A stretch of DNA of 64,000 bases. Origin: Lepturacanthus savala. Its lineage: Eukaryota > Chordata > Actinopteri > Scombriformes > Trichiuridae. Positions 11,050 to 21,370 of this stretch are shown one piece after another. The first letter of the stretch is position 1; every line of letters begins with the position of its first letter. Position numbers and translations under genes: made by a program. The notes beneath the pieces are model-generated. The model saw nothing but the letters and a program-made list of their open reading frames with translations, did no database searches and had not been told where the DNA came from. The stretch is taken from NCBI GenBank assembly GCA_030544235.1, contig CM060469.1, positions 16,486,017 through 16,550,016 on the forward strand, given 5' to 3'.

Positions 11050-14000
11050 CGCTCCTCAGTTCTGCCCGCCTGCCGCCTCCCTGAGCAGATCGGAAATGAC
11101 ACCTCATTTCCATAAAGGCATTAGGAATTCATTGGATTTTCTTTCCCAGCTAATCATAGCGCGGGTGTAAAACCTTTTAGGCTTTTTAATGAATGATTTT
11201 TGACTGATTGCCTATTAATAAGGACACCTCTTGAACAGGCATAGGCTGGGGCAGGGGTTGGGAGGTGCAGATGTGTTTGTTTTGGTGTGCGAGTGTGTAC
11301 GTGTGTGTGTGTGCGTGTGTGTGTCAGCCAGGCGAAAATGCATCGGAGAAGGAGGAGGAAGAGAGGAGGGGTGGGCCCTCTCGGTTGGGACATAAAGAGG
11401 AACCAGTGGCTCCCCTGGGAAATCACAGCTCGTGTCTGCATCTTAAATATCCCTGTGAAGTATCAATAAGTGGGTAATTGAATTTTGAACACAAACATGA
11501 GCGTCAGGTGTATGTGTTGCACGGTGGGGGGGTGGGGGGTGGAGGGAGGGTGGGTGTGAGTAGCGTAGGCTGAACGCGTGCCTCCCAAGTGTTTCTATGC
11601 TTGTGTGTGTGTTTGTGTCATGTCCTCTGGGCCTCCCTCGTCCCCGGGGAGGATGGTGGTGAAAGTGGATGTTAAATCCATTAAATAAAGCTTACAGCCC
11701 ATAATAGCTGAGCAGCACTCGGAGATGGGCAGCGCAGGTCAGATAAGTCCTCTTAACTCTTAATGAAAGTGAATCAGAGCAGTTGGGGGCCGGGGTCCAG
11801 GACTCCGGTTAACCCAGGTGGTCATCTGTCTTTTGAGCTAACAGGGGTCCAGCGTGCCACGGAGAGAGGAGGAGGAAGAGGAAGGGGGGTGAAGTGATGA
11901 TTACTCTCATTTTATACACAAGGGAATCGCGGTGGGGGGGCTGGGAGCGGGCTGTGACAATGACACCGAGATCACTCACTGTAAATGAGGGGAAAGTAAG
12001 ATGTTACACCGCAGCGTTTCCCGTTGCATTTACATTCCAGCCACTCGCCTCTTTTTTTTTTTCCCCTAGCCAAATGAAAATGATTTGCCAGAGCAGAGAA
12101 AATTGCAGAAATACGCGAGCCGCACCACAGGATTTCCTCCAGCGCAGCTTTTGGCGTTCAGTGTTTAATTTAGGAAAAAGGGCAACATTTTTAAATAGTC
12201 ACGGGGCATATTTAAGATTTAGGTCAGTCTTCATTTTGACAATGTACCTGAGCAGCAATAATCAGGGCAACACCTAGAACTAGAGGATTACTGGAGCTGA
12301 GAGGTACAACATAGAGCCGCAACTATTAGTCGATTAATCGATTAGTTGCCAACCATTACATTAATTGGCAAACACTTTGACAATTCATGAAATATTAATA
12401 TATAGTATTAATATAGATTAATATATTAGTTGTTTCATAAAATGGTGTAAAGTGTCCATCAATGTTTCCCAAAGCTAAAAATTCACCAGAGCAACAGTCC
12501 ACAACCCAAAGATAATCAATTTACTATTATGGAAGACTAAAGAAACCAGATTTGATAAGATGTAACAATATCATTTGGACATTTACTTCTTAAAAATGAC
12601 TCAAATTAATTATTATATTATCAAGTAGTAGTAAGATAGGCAACTAATCGATTAATAACAATTTCACCAGTTTCAAGGACAATTTAGTATTTAATTCACC
12701 AGTTCACTAAGAAGTGATGATATATATGATTATTTACACCTTATATGTTTTATCTTTGTTCCTTTGACACAGATATAAAGTCAAATATTTATATTTATCG
12801 ACTATTGCATTAAATGCCAACTATTTTGATAATTGATTTGAGCCATTTTCTAGAATAAAATGCCCAAATTCTTAAATTCAGCTTCTGAAATCTGATTATT
12901 TTCTAGTTTTCTTTAGTCTTCTATAATAGTAAGCTGATGATCTTTGGCTTGTGAACTGTTCGTCTGGGGAAAAAAACAACACATTTTAGATTGCAGCTTT
13001 GGGAAACAACGATCGACATTTTACAGCATTTTATGAACCAAACAACAAATCGATTAATAATTTCAACAGATTAATCAACTCTCAAAATAGTCATTAGTTG
13101 CAGCAGTCCTCGGATATCTGCCTCCCGCCACCATTAATAACCCGGTTAAGCTCTGTTTGTGTATATGGAAAAGTTTAAAATAATTTCAAATAAACTGCAG
13201 TAAAGCAACAAGGAAATGTGAGTTGGGTGTGTTCCTCCTCTTTACCTCAGTAGACTCTGATGGAATCTGTGACCGGTTAGTGCTAAATGATAATTAGATA
13301 GCAACAAATCAACAGGGCGAGGAGATGGCCCACAGAATCCATAAGGTGTCATTTAGTATGGATGGCAGTCGTAACAAGATGCTGATTAACTTAGTGCAAA
13401 ATTAGTAATTGACCTTTCTAATCAACTAAACAAATCTCTAAGTCCCCCTAATCAGTATTGATCTGCCCTGTTGTATGACAAATCCTGTTGTATGTGAGTG
13501 TACAAGCATGTAGGCGTGTGTGTGTGTGTGTGTGTGTGTTTTGAGGGTTTTTTAATAATCTGTTCATATATTTTTCATATAGATTGTGACAAAAAAAATA
13601 TTTGTCATGGTAGGAAAAGCACAGGTGTTACTAAACGCCGACGGCTGAATTTCATTTAGCTGCTACAGTTCTAGGGTCTTGGTAGATCCCTTTTTCAATC
13701 AGAATTTTCACTCAGTTTTAATGGAAGATACACAACTTGTGTGGATTTTGGACAGAAAAGTATCCCAGCGATGGTAGCAATTTTGAGCCAGGATAAAAGT
13801 TGTTGACATTTTCTCTTTAGGACTGTTATTGTGTCGCTTTATCAAGTTTTCAGTATTTGGTAGATTACTAAAAAGTATAGTATAGATATATGTCATCAGT
13901 TTATCCCAATGATGATCTGTGCATCTCTGGTCATTTGTAATATCTCTGTATCATTTGGACATACAATAGATCCTTTTGGAAGATAAACGTTGGTCTTACA

Positions 14001-17000
14001 GAAAAAAAAAATGTAACAAAATTCTTATACCTGCATTAGTTTGGATGTAAAGTGAAGATTCATGTTTTTACTGGACAGAACTACTACTGAACTTCTGCCT
14101 CTGGGACTTTATATGTTCAGACAGCATCATATTTCATTAAATGTATTAAAATGAACATATCAGTCTGTATTAAATGCCATTTTATAAAGCTACATTTCAT
14201 GTTTATTAAGATATTTATTCCCGCTATATAACAGATGGATGAACATATTTTACGGCATCTCTATGTCAATGAGGTTATTTTTTGTGAAGAAAAAAAGTGC
14301 TAGTGGAGCTTTGAGTTGAAATTATGTTCTTACAGTATAGTCAGGTTGTTATGTGGAGGCTGAATTTGGTGTATTTGGTACAGAGAAAGGCGCGTTATGA
14401 ATTCTGGCTCACTGAGACACTTTGAGCCATTGTTAATGTTAACCTATGCTTCTCATACTATAAGAAGTTTAAATATCTGTGTCCTCTTATACTATCACAA
14501 TTTGGACACTATTCCTTCAATATTGACATACTCAAATTAAAGCTGAGTCTTGGCACTTTGATGTAGTATTCATTATTAATGTTCTGAAGTGCAGAGCCTG
14601 AAGAACCAAAGACGTGTAGCTGTCTAAATACTAACAGTCTGCACTCTAGACCTTTAGATACTCACTTTGCATTCTACTCATTCACTGATTTTACCGAGAT
14701 GAGATGCCATCACCTCCAGCCTGCCAATCTCAACGGTATATTTCCTTTTTTTTATAAAAAAGAACAGGCACACATCATAAATGTAGCACTGATTTATGTT
14801 TAATGGGGTCTTTTAATGTGATATCAATGGTATGAGTTTCTATCGGAGCAGGGGGAGGCCGCAATCGCAATTAAATGGAGACGCTCAGCGAGGGCGAGGG
14901 GGGTCTCGGGAGGAGTGGCGCGGCCATCCCTGATCCGTTTCACGGGTTCGGGCTCATCAAGAGATGGAGAAGAGAAAACAAAATGGAGAGAAGTGATGAC
15001 ACCTTTAAAAATCCCCCCAAAAAATATGAACCGCTACCCTTTACCTTTCCCCGGCATAACTGCTCCTAATTAGAAAGTGACACCAACCTCCTTGCGGGTT
15101 TCAGGTCATCCCGATTGTAATTACTTTCCCTCGCCTGGTTCTGATGGCTTTACCCTCTGCCTGTCCAGAGGTCCCCTGATGACTTTGTTTAGGATGATCT
15201 GAAGAGACAGCAAAGTGCAAAATGAATCCATCCCATTCCAATTAGCATCATCTTTAACCTAATGACGGACCCCTCAAGGTGACGTGGCCCCCCACGCCCA
15301 GATGCACCATTATCATTCCACACCGGGCGCCTCATCTAAATTACTGACTATTCCCGGCTTTTTCATTAGCCGCCGTGGGCGGGAGGGGAGGGGTCGGCAC
15401 CGCCGCCGCACCAGCACACAGGCAGAAAGCAGCCAGTTGAGATCCCGATCACATTTCTCTCCACATTACCTAGGTGGATGACTTTAATTCGAGATCAGTC
15501 CTCACTCTACTGCTCCAGGTGTCTTCTGTTTGTGTGACGCACAAGGTTAGTTAGACACCAAATAAAGTCGGCGAGACGGTTCCAGCACGGCAACTTATGA
15601 ACAGCGTAGCGCGAGCTGAGGACCCGACGCTCTCCTTGTCTTTTAACAAAGAGTAAATTACTGTACCTGGGTGCTGCCTCTACAGGGTTTATGATGCAGT
15701 CCCCGCCGTGACACCAGTTTGTCTTTGACAGAGCAGTCAAGCCTCAGCAGCAACTGCTCTCCCAGTAAAGACCAGAGTCACAAAGAACCACCAGTAGGGA
15801 CGATTCCACCCAGGCATCTTCAGTATGGCAACATTGCCGTTCCATTTAGCGTGCGTCATTGCAATTCAATGGGGTTTGCGTTAAGTAGTAGATACAGTTC
15901 AGGAAAAAAATCAGCATCTCTACATGTATTCCAGCCCTTCCATTCCAGCATCTGTTGAATTCCAACACATGTACATCTCAATCTACTTAAAGAGGCACCA
16001 GGAGTAGAATAAAGTCAACCAAGAACAATGGTAAAGACTGGTGGAGAGCATGCCATGACACATGAAAGCTATGATTTAAAATAAGGGTTGTTGCACCAAA
16101 TATTGATTTCTGAACCCTTCTTAAGTCTAAATATTAGTGTTATGTTGTTTTAAAATGAATTTGATCTTGTTTCTTTGCATCGTTTGAGGTCTGAAAATAT
16201 TGTATCTTTTTTTTTTATTATGACCATTTGTCATTTTCTGTAAATAAATGCTCTAAATGATGATATTTGTATTTGGAATTTGGTGGAAATGTTGTCTGTA
16301 GTTTATAGACTCAAACAAAAATGTTCCTTTTGCCCAAACACATACTAGTAGTAGTAAAATCCGAAAAACCGTTTTGAAGAAAATCATTTTGCAGTGGTCA
16401 CAAATTTAGTAGGAATATTGCTGCATTTATTTATTGGGTTTGGTGACATGGTGTCTGGGGAGAAAATAATGGAAATAAAGCAGGCTGAAAACAGACCTTT
16501 TAAGATTTCAATTTTAAGATTATATGGGACATTTTGTTGTTGAAACCTGGACAGAGGGGGCAACATTTAATCATTTAGAATTGCAACAATTAATTAATCA
16601 GTCATTGATAGAAAATTTAATTAGCAACTATTCTGATAATAGATTATTTTTTCACTATTTTTATTGGCTCTCCAGGATCAGCTTCTCACATGTAATGTAG
16701 GCCAAACAAAACCAACAAATCGAAGAAATTACCCTACCATTTGAGAAATTGTAAAATGCTGTTTTTAACCATTTTTTAAACATCTCATAGATTAATAATT
16801 GATGAATCGGGAAAATAATTAGCAGCTTACTGAAGATACAACAACAAAGGTCCAGAATCTAATCACATTTGTTGCTGTTGTGTTAACCAATAGGCCATCA
16901 GAATGTGTCATCACCTTTGACCTTTGCCCCCTTAATATGAAGCAACACCTACCTTTGACCCCTTGTCATAAGTTTGCTTTGGGTAATTTGTCAATGTCAG

Positions 17001-17336
17001 ATTAATTAGATTTAGGAAACTGAGTGAGTGTAGTATTGTGTAGTATTTCACAAGCATGCATTTATATTATTTTTTATTTCCTTATGTTCCTATGTCTCTT
17101 GTTTTATGGTGTTCTCCATGTCATGAATTAACGGATGTTAAGCAGATATTAAATACATGCTTTGCATTAATAAACCACAGTTCTGGAGCTGTTAGAGTTG
17201 GAGGTACATCCTGTGTAGCTTTAATGCATTTTACCAACCTATCAAGGTGTTTTATCATTTGTTGTATCTTTGTTTTCCAGCCAGGGAAATGACCAGAGGG
17301 AAGTTCCTGAACATCTTGGAGAGGCCCAAGAAGTGA
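4744..17336 (+). CDS. lin52: LIN52, DREAM/MuvB complex subunit
   Basis: Small nuclear adaptor of the MuvB core that links LIN9/LIN37/LIN54/RBBP4 to p130/p107 in quiescent cells and to MYBL2 in cycling cells. Six coding exons: 4744-4762, 6219-6293, 6383-6420, 6512-6578, 6778-6861 and 17281-17336 (TGA). All are GT/AG with continuous phase, encoding 112 residues (human 116). The pocket-protein motif LxSxExL is intact as LLSFEKL (residues 14-20). The serine matching the DYRK1A site of human LIN52 (Ser28) is Ser24 in RASPDLWPEQ. The C-terminal half (PPKWMAELE, ELGSLTTANLMEKV, LQNLAYQLGL, MTRGKFLNILERPKK) is near-identical to the mammalian protein. The human four-residue extension before MASP is absent because no upstream in-frame ATG exists. 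The last intron is 10.4 kb, very long for so small a gene. Confidence 0.97.
5412..6090. repeat. Teleost interspersed repeat, GTGGAAAGTAACTAAATAC type, in lin52 intron 1
   Basis: It opens with CAGTGGTGGAAAGTAAC and continues with CTCAAATACAGTACTTTAAC, TTTTGAGGTACTTCATAC and ACTCCACAACATTTATTTGA. This is a pattern I recognise as a very abundant non-autonomous element of ray-finned fish. The 3' boundary is uncertain; the sequence becomes AT-rich and diverged after about 5700. No transposase fragment is seen. Confidence 0.7.
6964..6977 (+). promoter_or_regulatory. CTCF-like motif in lin52 intron 5
   Basis: CCACTAGATGGTGC matches 13 of 14 positions of the vertebrate CTCF core consensus CCASYAGRKGGCRS, with T for C at position 12. 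Orientation is plus. Motif evidence only; occupancy is untested. Confidence 0.35.
7568..7760. repeat. Truncated copy of the GCTGCAAC...TCGATTAAT repeat
   Basis: It starts as CCTGCAACAATTAGTTGATTAA and keeps the internal landmarks (ATGTTCTCCGACTCCAGCTTCTC, TTTCTTTAGCCGT) to GTTGGTCTG near 7746. It then stops where full copies continue with TTTGGGAAACA. The inverted terminal half is missing. Confidence 0.65.
7765..9270. promoter_or_regulatory. Complex non-coding sequence in lin52 intron 5, candidate regulatory region
   Basis: About 1.5 kb without recognised repeats and richer in GC and CpG than the flanks, especially 8200-9200. It contains TGTTTAATGCTCTCTGG near 8350 and TTAATTAGGAAAGG near 9181. 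Open frames here have no recognisable protein motif. Retained complexity inside a bystander intron upstream of a developmental homeobox gene suggests enhancer sequence. This is inference and needs alignment to other fish. Confidence 0.3.
9285..10190. repeat. Composite repeat A1: two repeat copies around a single-copy-like core
   Basis: Two copies of the GCTGCAAC-type element (about 9285-9655 and 9868-10185) flank a 130-base segment. That segment includes CAATTTCACCAATTTCAAGG, AAGAAGTGATGATAT and CAGATATAAAGTCAAATAT. The same three-part arrangement recurs at 12310-13112, so the whole assembly was copied or inserted twice. Confidence 0.7.
10205..10720. promoter_or_regulatory. Candidate regulatory block with CCT-rich runs, lin52 intron 5
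   Basis: Non-repeat sequence with CpG-containing parts (GCGGGGCGGGCGGTTATG near 10510) and two CCT-rich tracts (about 10358-10400 and 10568-10612). Segments such as GAATATGATTGCATTCACTG near 10437 look unlike the local AT-rich background. No exon is credible. Inferred from composition and position only. Confidence 0.25.
11009..11047. repeat. (CA)n microsatellite
   Basis: Uninterrupted CA dinucleotide run of 39 bases in lin52 intron 5. The frames reading HTHTHT or VCVCVC across it are artefacts. Confidence 0.95.
11090..12300. promoter_or_regulatory. Candidate regulatory region with a G-rich run, lin52 intron 5
   Basis: Largely non-repetitive 1.2 kb. It has TCATTTCCATAAAGGCATTAG near 11103, CCATTAAATAAAGCTTACAG near 11678 and CTCTTAACTCTTAATGAAAG near 11750. 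At 11524-11556 at least four runs of three or more G lie close together, a G-quadruplex pattern. No coding signal. Regulatory role is inferred. Confidence 0.3.
12310..13112. repeat. Composite repeat A2, second copy of the 9285-10190 assembly
   Basis: It has the same order as the copy 3 kb upstream: a GCTGCAAC-type element, a core with CAATTTCACCAGTTTCAAGG, AAGAAGTGATGATAT and CAGATATAAAGTCAAATAT, then a second element ending CATTAGTTGCAGCAG. The two composites are clearly diverged, so the copying is not recent. Confidence 0.7.
13130..13500. promoter_or_regulatory. Candidate conserved non-coding block, lin52 intron 5
   Basis: Non-repetitive AT-rich sequence dense in homeodomain-type cores: AAATGATAATTAGATAGC, TAGTAATTGACC and CCCCTAATCAGTATTGATC. 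It lies between a composite repeat and a GT microsatellite (13516-13539). No exon. Function inferred. Confidence 0.3.
13516..13539. repeat. (GT)n microsatellite
   Basis: Twelve GT units in lin52 intron 5. Confidence 0.9.
13620..14680. other. lin52 intron 5, no feature seen
   Basis: About 1 kb of AT-rich sequence without exon, recognised repeat or motif cluster. Confidence 0.5.
14690..15560. promoter_or_regulatory. Candidate vsx2 regulatory block with CTAATTAG
   Basis: A GC-balanced island in AT-rich surroundings. It holds the palindromic homeodomain site CTAATTAG (15066-15073), then GATTGTAATTACTTTCC, CCATTCCAATTAGCATCATC and CTAAATTACTGACTA. VSX-family proteins prefer TAATTAG-type sites, so autoregulation is possible. 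The frames at 14875-15069 and 15284-15481 have no protein family signature. Inference only. Confidence 0.35.
16575..16835. repeat. Diverged GCTGCAAC-type repeat
   Basis: It runs from TTGCAACAATTAATTAATC to GATTAATAATTGATGAATCGG...AGCAGCTTA. The middle includes CCAGGATCAGCTTCTCACATG. Short and diverged member of the family described at 1038. Confidence 0.6.
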
Positions 17337-17727
17337 AGTTTTTGTTGTTGTTATTTTTTTCCCTTTTTCTTCCAAGTAACAGGAAACTTGGGACTGCACA
17401 GTGAATCACATTTACGCGTTTACCGATGTGCTCTGAACTTGTTCAGATATTCACAGCAACGTTCAAAGACTTTCGATATTCAATTTCAGCACGGAATCGG
17501 TGCGAGCAGCTCCACAGATGCGGTCTTCTTTGAAACTTCCAAGTGCTCCAAACTCCTCCGTGCACCTGTCCTCCTCCTCCTCCTTTTCCTTTTATCAAAA
17601 CCGGAAAATGATTATTTACTTTTCACTGTAGACTGTAGACCTGCCTTGATTAAATGTTCCCTATTTATTATTACTTCTATTTTGAACATAATTTACATTT
17701 TTGCAATTTGTGAAGTTGTATAATAAA
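17337..17727 (+). other. lin52: lin52 3' UTR and poly(A) signal
   Basis: Sequence after the lin52 TGA. AATAAA at 17722-17727 is followed by TTTTAAAATG and a T/G-rich region, so the 3' UTR is about 400 bases. Earlier TTTATT-rich stretches give no better signal on this strand. Confidence 0.75.
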
Positions 17728-17864
17728 GTTTTAAAATGAAAAGAGAGTTCTCTTTTGTTGTTTGAGGGTCTTATGTGGTAGAAATGGAGATTTGTATGGT
17801 GCAGCTGCTGTATAAATGTATAAATACTGTCCCATGTTTTAAAATGCTCATTATTCACACAGTA

Positions 17865-18095
17865 ACTTTACCTTAAAACAAGCTGCAGGTACTTCTGTGA
17901 AGTTGTGATGTCACAACTATACAGCCACAGCCTATTCGCAGCCATTCAAATCAGCCAATCAGAGAAGAGGCTAATGAGACAAACACAAAACCACGTGTTC
18001 TTTCTTGAAGAGATGTAAAACTATTGAGGTAATGGGTTTAACCTCAAATATAAACCCAGGAAAAGTCTATACTATGCGACCAAATTCCATCAAGC
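17865..18095 (+). repeat. Dispersed repeat, AATCAGCCAATCAGAG type
   Basis: It contains TTGTGATGTCACAACTAT, GCCATTCAAATCAGCC, AATCAGAGAAGAGGCTAATG, GTGTTCTTTCTTGAAGAGAT and ACCCAGGAAAAGTC. The same order appears at 61255-61420. Unclassified. Confidence 0.65.
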
Positions 18096-18159
18096 AGCAG
18101 CATCTTCTAAGCAAAAAAAAAAAGGAAAAGAAAGAAAATGTTCTGCAAGAGTTTTTAGA

Positions 18160-18790
18160 GGCTGTTCAACTTTTAATTAGGGCAATAACTTCATGGCTCT
18201 GGCGTTTCACAAAGTGCAGCACCTCTCCGGCTGAGCACATGTAAAGAGCCCCGACGTGAGAGTCCTTTCCAGGCCCGACCAGGGCATGTTTTCCATTTAA
18301 TGAGCATTGGAAGCAGGGTCCCCAAGACAAAACATTGCGTAAAAATAATATTGCTCATTGTCATCGCCGTTAATCAGAGTTGACATAATTACTAGGACCA
18401 TTTCTTTTCTAATTAGCACACTTCAGCGTCGTCGGAGCTAGCGGCCAAGGCAGAAAGGGAATCAGACAGGCATGCCGAATGGGAAACAAAAAGAAGTCCA
18501 TCCGCCATAATTAGGTAAGACAATGCCTCGGACTGTTCTCGGCTGGAGATGTCGCTGGGGCTCCGGCCGCTCACTTCCCAACAAGTTACACTTCTCTGCG
18601 GGCCGCTAATAAGCCCCTAATCGTCTTTCCGATTCACACGGACAGAGGCCGTCATTGCCTCGGTGGCTGCACCCCCTGCTTCTCACACAGACCCCGGTTC
18701 ACCTCTCAAATATGGATTATTTATAATGCAATTTTTACCGCAAGCTTCGGAAAGGACGACTCCGGCTGGTGTGCTGCCGCGGTGCGCGAC
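18160..18790. promoter_or_regulatory. Candidate vsx2 upstream regulatory block
   Basis: Non-repetitive sequence 4-4.6 kb upstream of the vsx2 ATG. It includes CTAATTAG (18409-18416), GTTGACATAATTACTAGG, CATAATTAGGTAAGAC near 18506 and CpG-containing GGCCGCTAATAAGCCCCTAA near 18601. Density of TAAT cores and CpG is higher than in flanking DNA. No exon seen. Regulatory role is inferred. Confidence 0.35.
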
Positions 18791-19159
18791 TGGGAGAAAA
18801 TAGTACCTACTACCTTCCTGAATGTGTTGTTGAATTATTTCAACCAAAAGTGATAAAAGGAGCCTACTGGAATTTATCGAGTCTCTATATAGTGTTAACT
18901 GTTGGAAAAGCCTTTACATACAACATAGGGTTCATTAAGACAAAGCAGGTTGTGATAAATCCCTTTGTTAATTGTGTTTGCGATGATTATTCAAACATTG
19001 TCACGTCCAGGACCCCGAACAATACACAAATTAGACCACGAACACACATTTGGTGTTTGTTAATATTTATGTTTTTGTATATATTTTATTACCAAAAGTA
19101 AGACTGGAAAAGTCATTGTGTTACGGATGGAATTATAGTGAAAATAAAGGATTTCCCAT

Positions 19160-19470
19160 TTTTGCTGGGGACCCCCCTGGATTCTCCCAAGGACCCCTGG
19201 GGTTCTTCCTTTTGGAAGAGTTGCTGAACCATAATTCTGTAGAATTAATGATTAGTTTCATTATCAAGCCATCCTTTTTTTTTTTTTTAGATTAATTAGT
19301 TGGGTGAAAAAATCCAGAAAATTGTGAAAATATTGATCACCATTTTTCATAAAGCCCAAGATGTGACATTCACATTTATATATTTGTATTATTTAATCTA
19401 TTTGAACATTTTTTTTCTTTAAAGAAATCATGAAATAATTAATTTAATGTCAATTAAGCTGCATGTTGCA
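19160..19470. repeat. Fragments of two teleost interspersed repeats
   Basis: 19160-19215 has the GGGGACCCCCCTGG...GGACCCCTGGGG pattern seen in short DNA elements of fish. 19235-19470 is a diverged GCTGCAAC-family relative, with AATCCAGAAAATTGTGAAAA and ATCACCATTTTTCATAAAGC. Both are incomplete. Confidence 0.5.
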
Positions 19471-19619
19471 GCATATATTCAATTTATGTACAGATTAGTG
19501 CAGACATTAATTATGATGCTTATTAACACCTGCAGACTTGATAGTTAGAACCTTAGAACATGAAAAAAGGTGGTCTATTAATTTAATTAGTTTATGAATT
19601 TATATATCCTAACAATAAT

Positions 19620-20250
19620 TAGCTATGGAATAAAGAATCACAAACTGGCTGCAATTATTGCTCATATTTGCTCACCAATAAAGCCTAGACCTACATTATT
19701 AACCACAAATAAAACCAAATAATCACCACCCAGGATCCCAAAGGATGCATCATTAGAAAGTGGTAGGAGCCTGTAGACTTTCAGTTAAGAGCCATAGCTG
19801 CACATTTGCTGCCACCGGGTCCGCTCGCATGTATGTGGACAGACTTGTTGGTGCTGACTGATGAGCGTTGCTTAGCGTTGACGTAGCGAGCGACCTGACA
19901 TCCTCAATATGCTGCACGCACTGGTGGCTGCCAGTCACCCGCACCCAAGCAGGCCCCCAACAAGGAAGAACTGGGGAAAGGGGGGGGGTCAGTCCACGCA
20001 GAGCTGGTCATCTATATGGAGGGGAGGGGGAGGGGGGCGGGGTCAGAGCCGAGGCCCTCCATCTGCATCCGTGGTGCGGTTCGCCTTGACCTCACATAAC
20101 CCCCGTGCCCCGACAAATGTCAATCCGATGTGCCCCCGGTCCTTAAATTAGCTGTCAATTAGTGCAAATTAATCAACTCCTCGCCTAATTAAGCAATGCC
20201 GACGGGCAGCTACCAAACATGCCATTGTGAGGAAGGAGCCATGAGAAAAG
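19620..20250. promoter_or_regulatory. Candidate vsx2 upstream block, TAAT-rich with G-rich runs
   Basis: 20140-20200 packs TTAAATTAGCTGTCAATTAG, GCAAATTAATCAACTCC and CGCCTAATTAAGCAATG into 60 bases. This is an unusual cluster of homeodomain cores. 20019-20042 is a G-rich run able to form a G-quadruplex. The frames reading through 19868-20151 show no protein family. Inference from motif content. Confidence 0.35.
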
Positions 20251-20935
20251 CTGCTGGGGCTTGCAAACTCTTTCTGTCCTGAGGTGGGGTGGGGGTGTGA
20301 GGAAGAGGGGAGGGGAGGAGGGGGCATCGCATCACATCGTGCCCTCTGAGTGATTTTTAGGGTAAAAGCACAGAGGCTCGGGCTGTGCTTTGTTTTTTTT
20401 GTTGTTTTTATTAATTTTTTTTTTTTTAATCCCCCTGACTCGGCTCTACATGTGTGCTGTCATCGAGTTGCCTGCTGCCCTGTTTCTGTTCCTCTGGTGA
20501 GGTGAAGAGGCGGCTTGATCCAGCACCAGCACTGGAGGCTGGCCCACGTCGGGGGGGGGGGGGGAGATCAGCACCCTACACCCTACATCCATGAGCTTCT
20601 GACTGTTTCTGCAAAGAACTGGATTCATATCTGTTGAGACTTTTGTTCCTCTTTTTTTTTTATGCATAAAGTCTTAAAACTGTTGCAATTGTAAAGGGTG
20701 TTGGATTGGAAGCAGGGTGGTGGTGGTGGGTGGGAGGGGGGAGAGTGGGTGGGTGGGTAGGCAGGTAAACACAAAATGTTCCCAACAGCTGTTTGCTTTT
20801 TAATCTGCATCCGTCAGATCTTGCTGGTCTTTGATGGGCAAACCCAATCTACACGAATGAATGAACTAAATCTTCCCTTAATCTAGAGCCTTATTAGGCC
20901 TCCCCCCCCCTCCACCCTCCCACCCCCCTCCACAC
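20250..20935. other. Low-complexity G/C and T-rich stretch upstream of vsx2
   Basis: It contains GGTGGGGTGGGGGTG near 20285, a run of about 15 G at 20551-20565, GGTGGGTGGG-type repeats at 20716-20758 and a C-rich run at 20902-20932. T-runs lie near 20390-20430 and 20650-20660. No gene. Confidence 0.6.
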
Positions 20936-21370
20936 ATGCAAATCAGTGCGCAGCCATTTCCATGAGAGATGGATTATTAAAAGCCAAACAGAGCAGGGGA
21001 AGAGCGCATCAAGAAACAAACAGCCTCTGTGTAGATTGCGGCTGAGGTGATGGAAGTGAGGGGAAGGCTAGTAACTTGCCTGTAATTGACGGGTCATCCT
21101 GACTCACCCTTCCATGTTAATAAATGACTTGATCCCAACAGGCTGAAGTGTCATTAGCATATCCTAATAACATTGATTGCTTCATTAATACAATCCCCCG
21201 ACTAAATAGGCCCTAATTAGTTTCAACTGGCCAACCACTACCGCTGTGCTTACGCCGCCTATTGCAGTGTGGGCAAATGTGTCAGCAAGCACATGTGATG
21301 ATCTAATCCTAATTGTGTGCTCGTTAACCAGTTGTAATAAACACTGTAATTGTATCATAAGAAGTCAAGA
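20936..21370. promoter_or_regulatory. Candidate vsx2 proximal enhancer with CTAATTAG
   Basis: Complex, non-repetitive sequence 1.4-1.8 kb upstream of the vsx2 ATG. It includes CTAATTAG (21213-21220), CTGTAATTGACGGGTCATC, GTCATTAGCATATCCTAATA and ATTGATTGCTTCATTAATAC. It looks like a conserved non-coding element from composition and motif density. Not verifiable without alignment. Confidence 0.4.
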
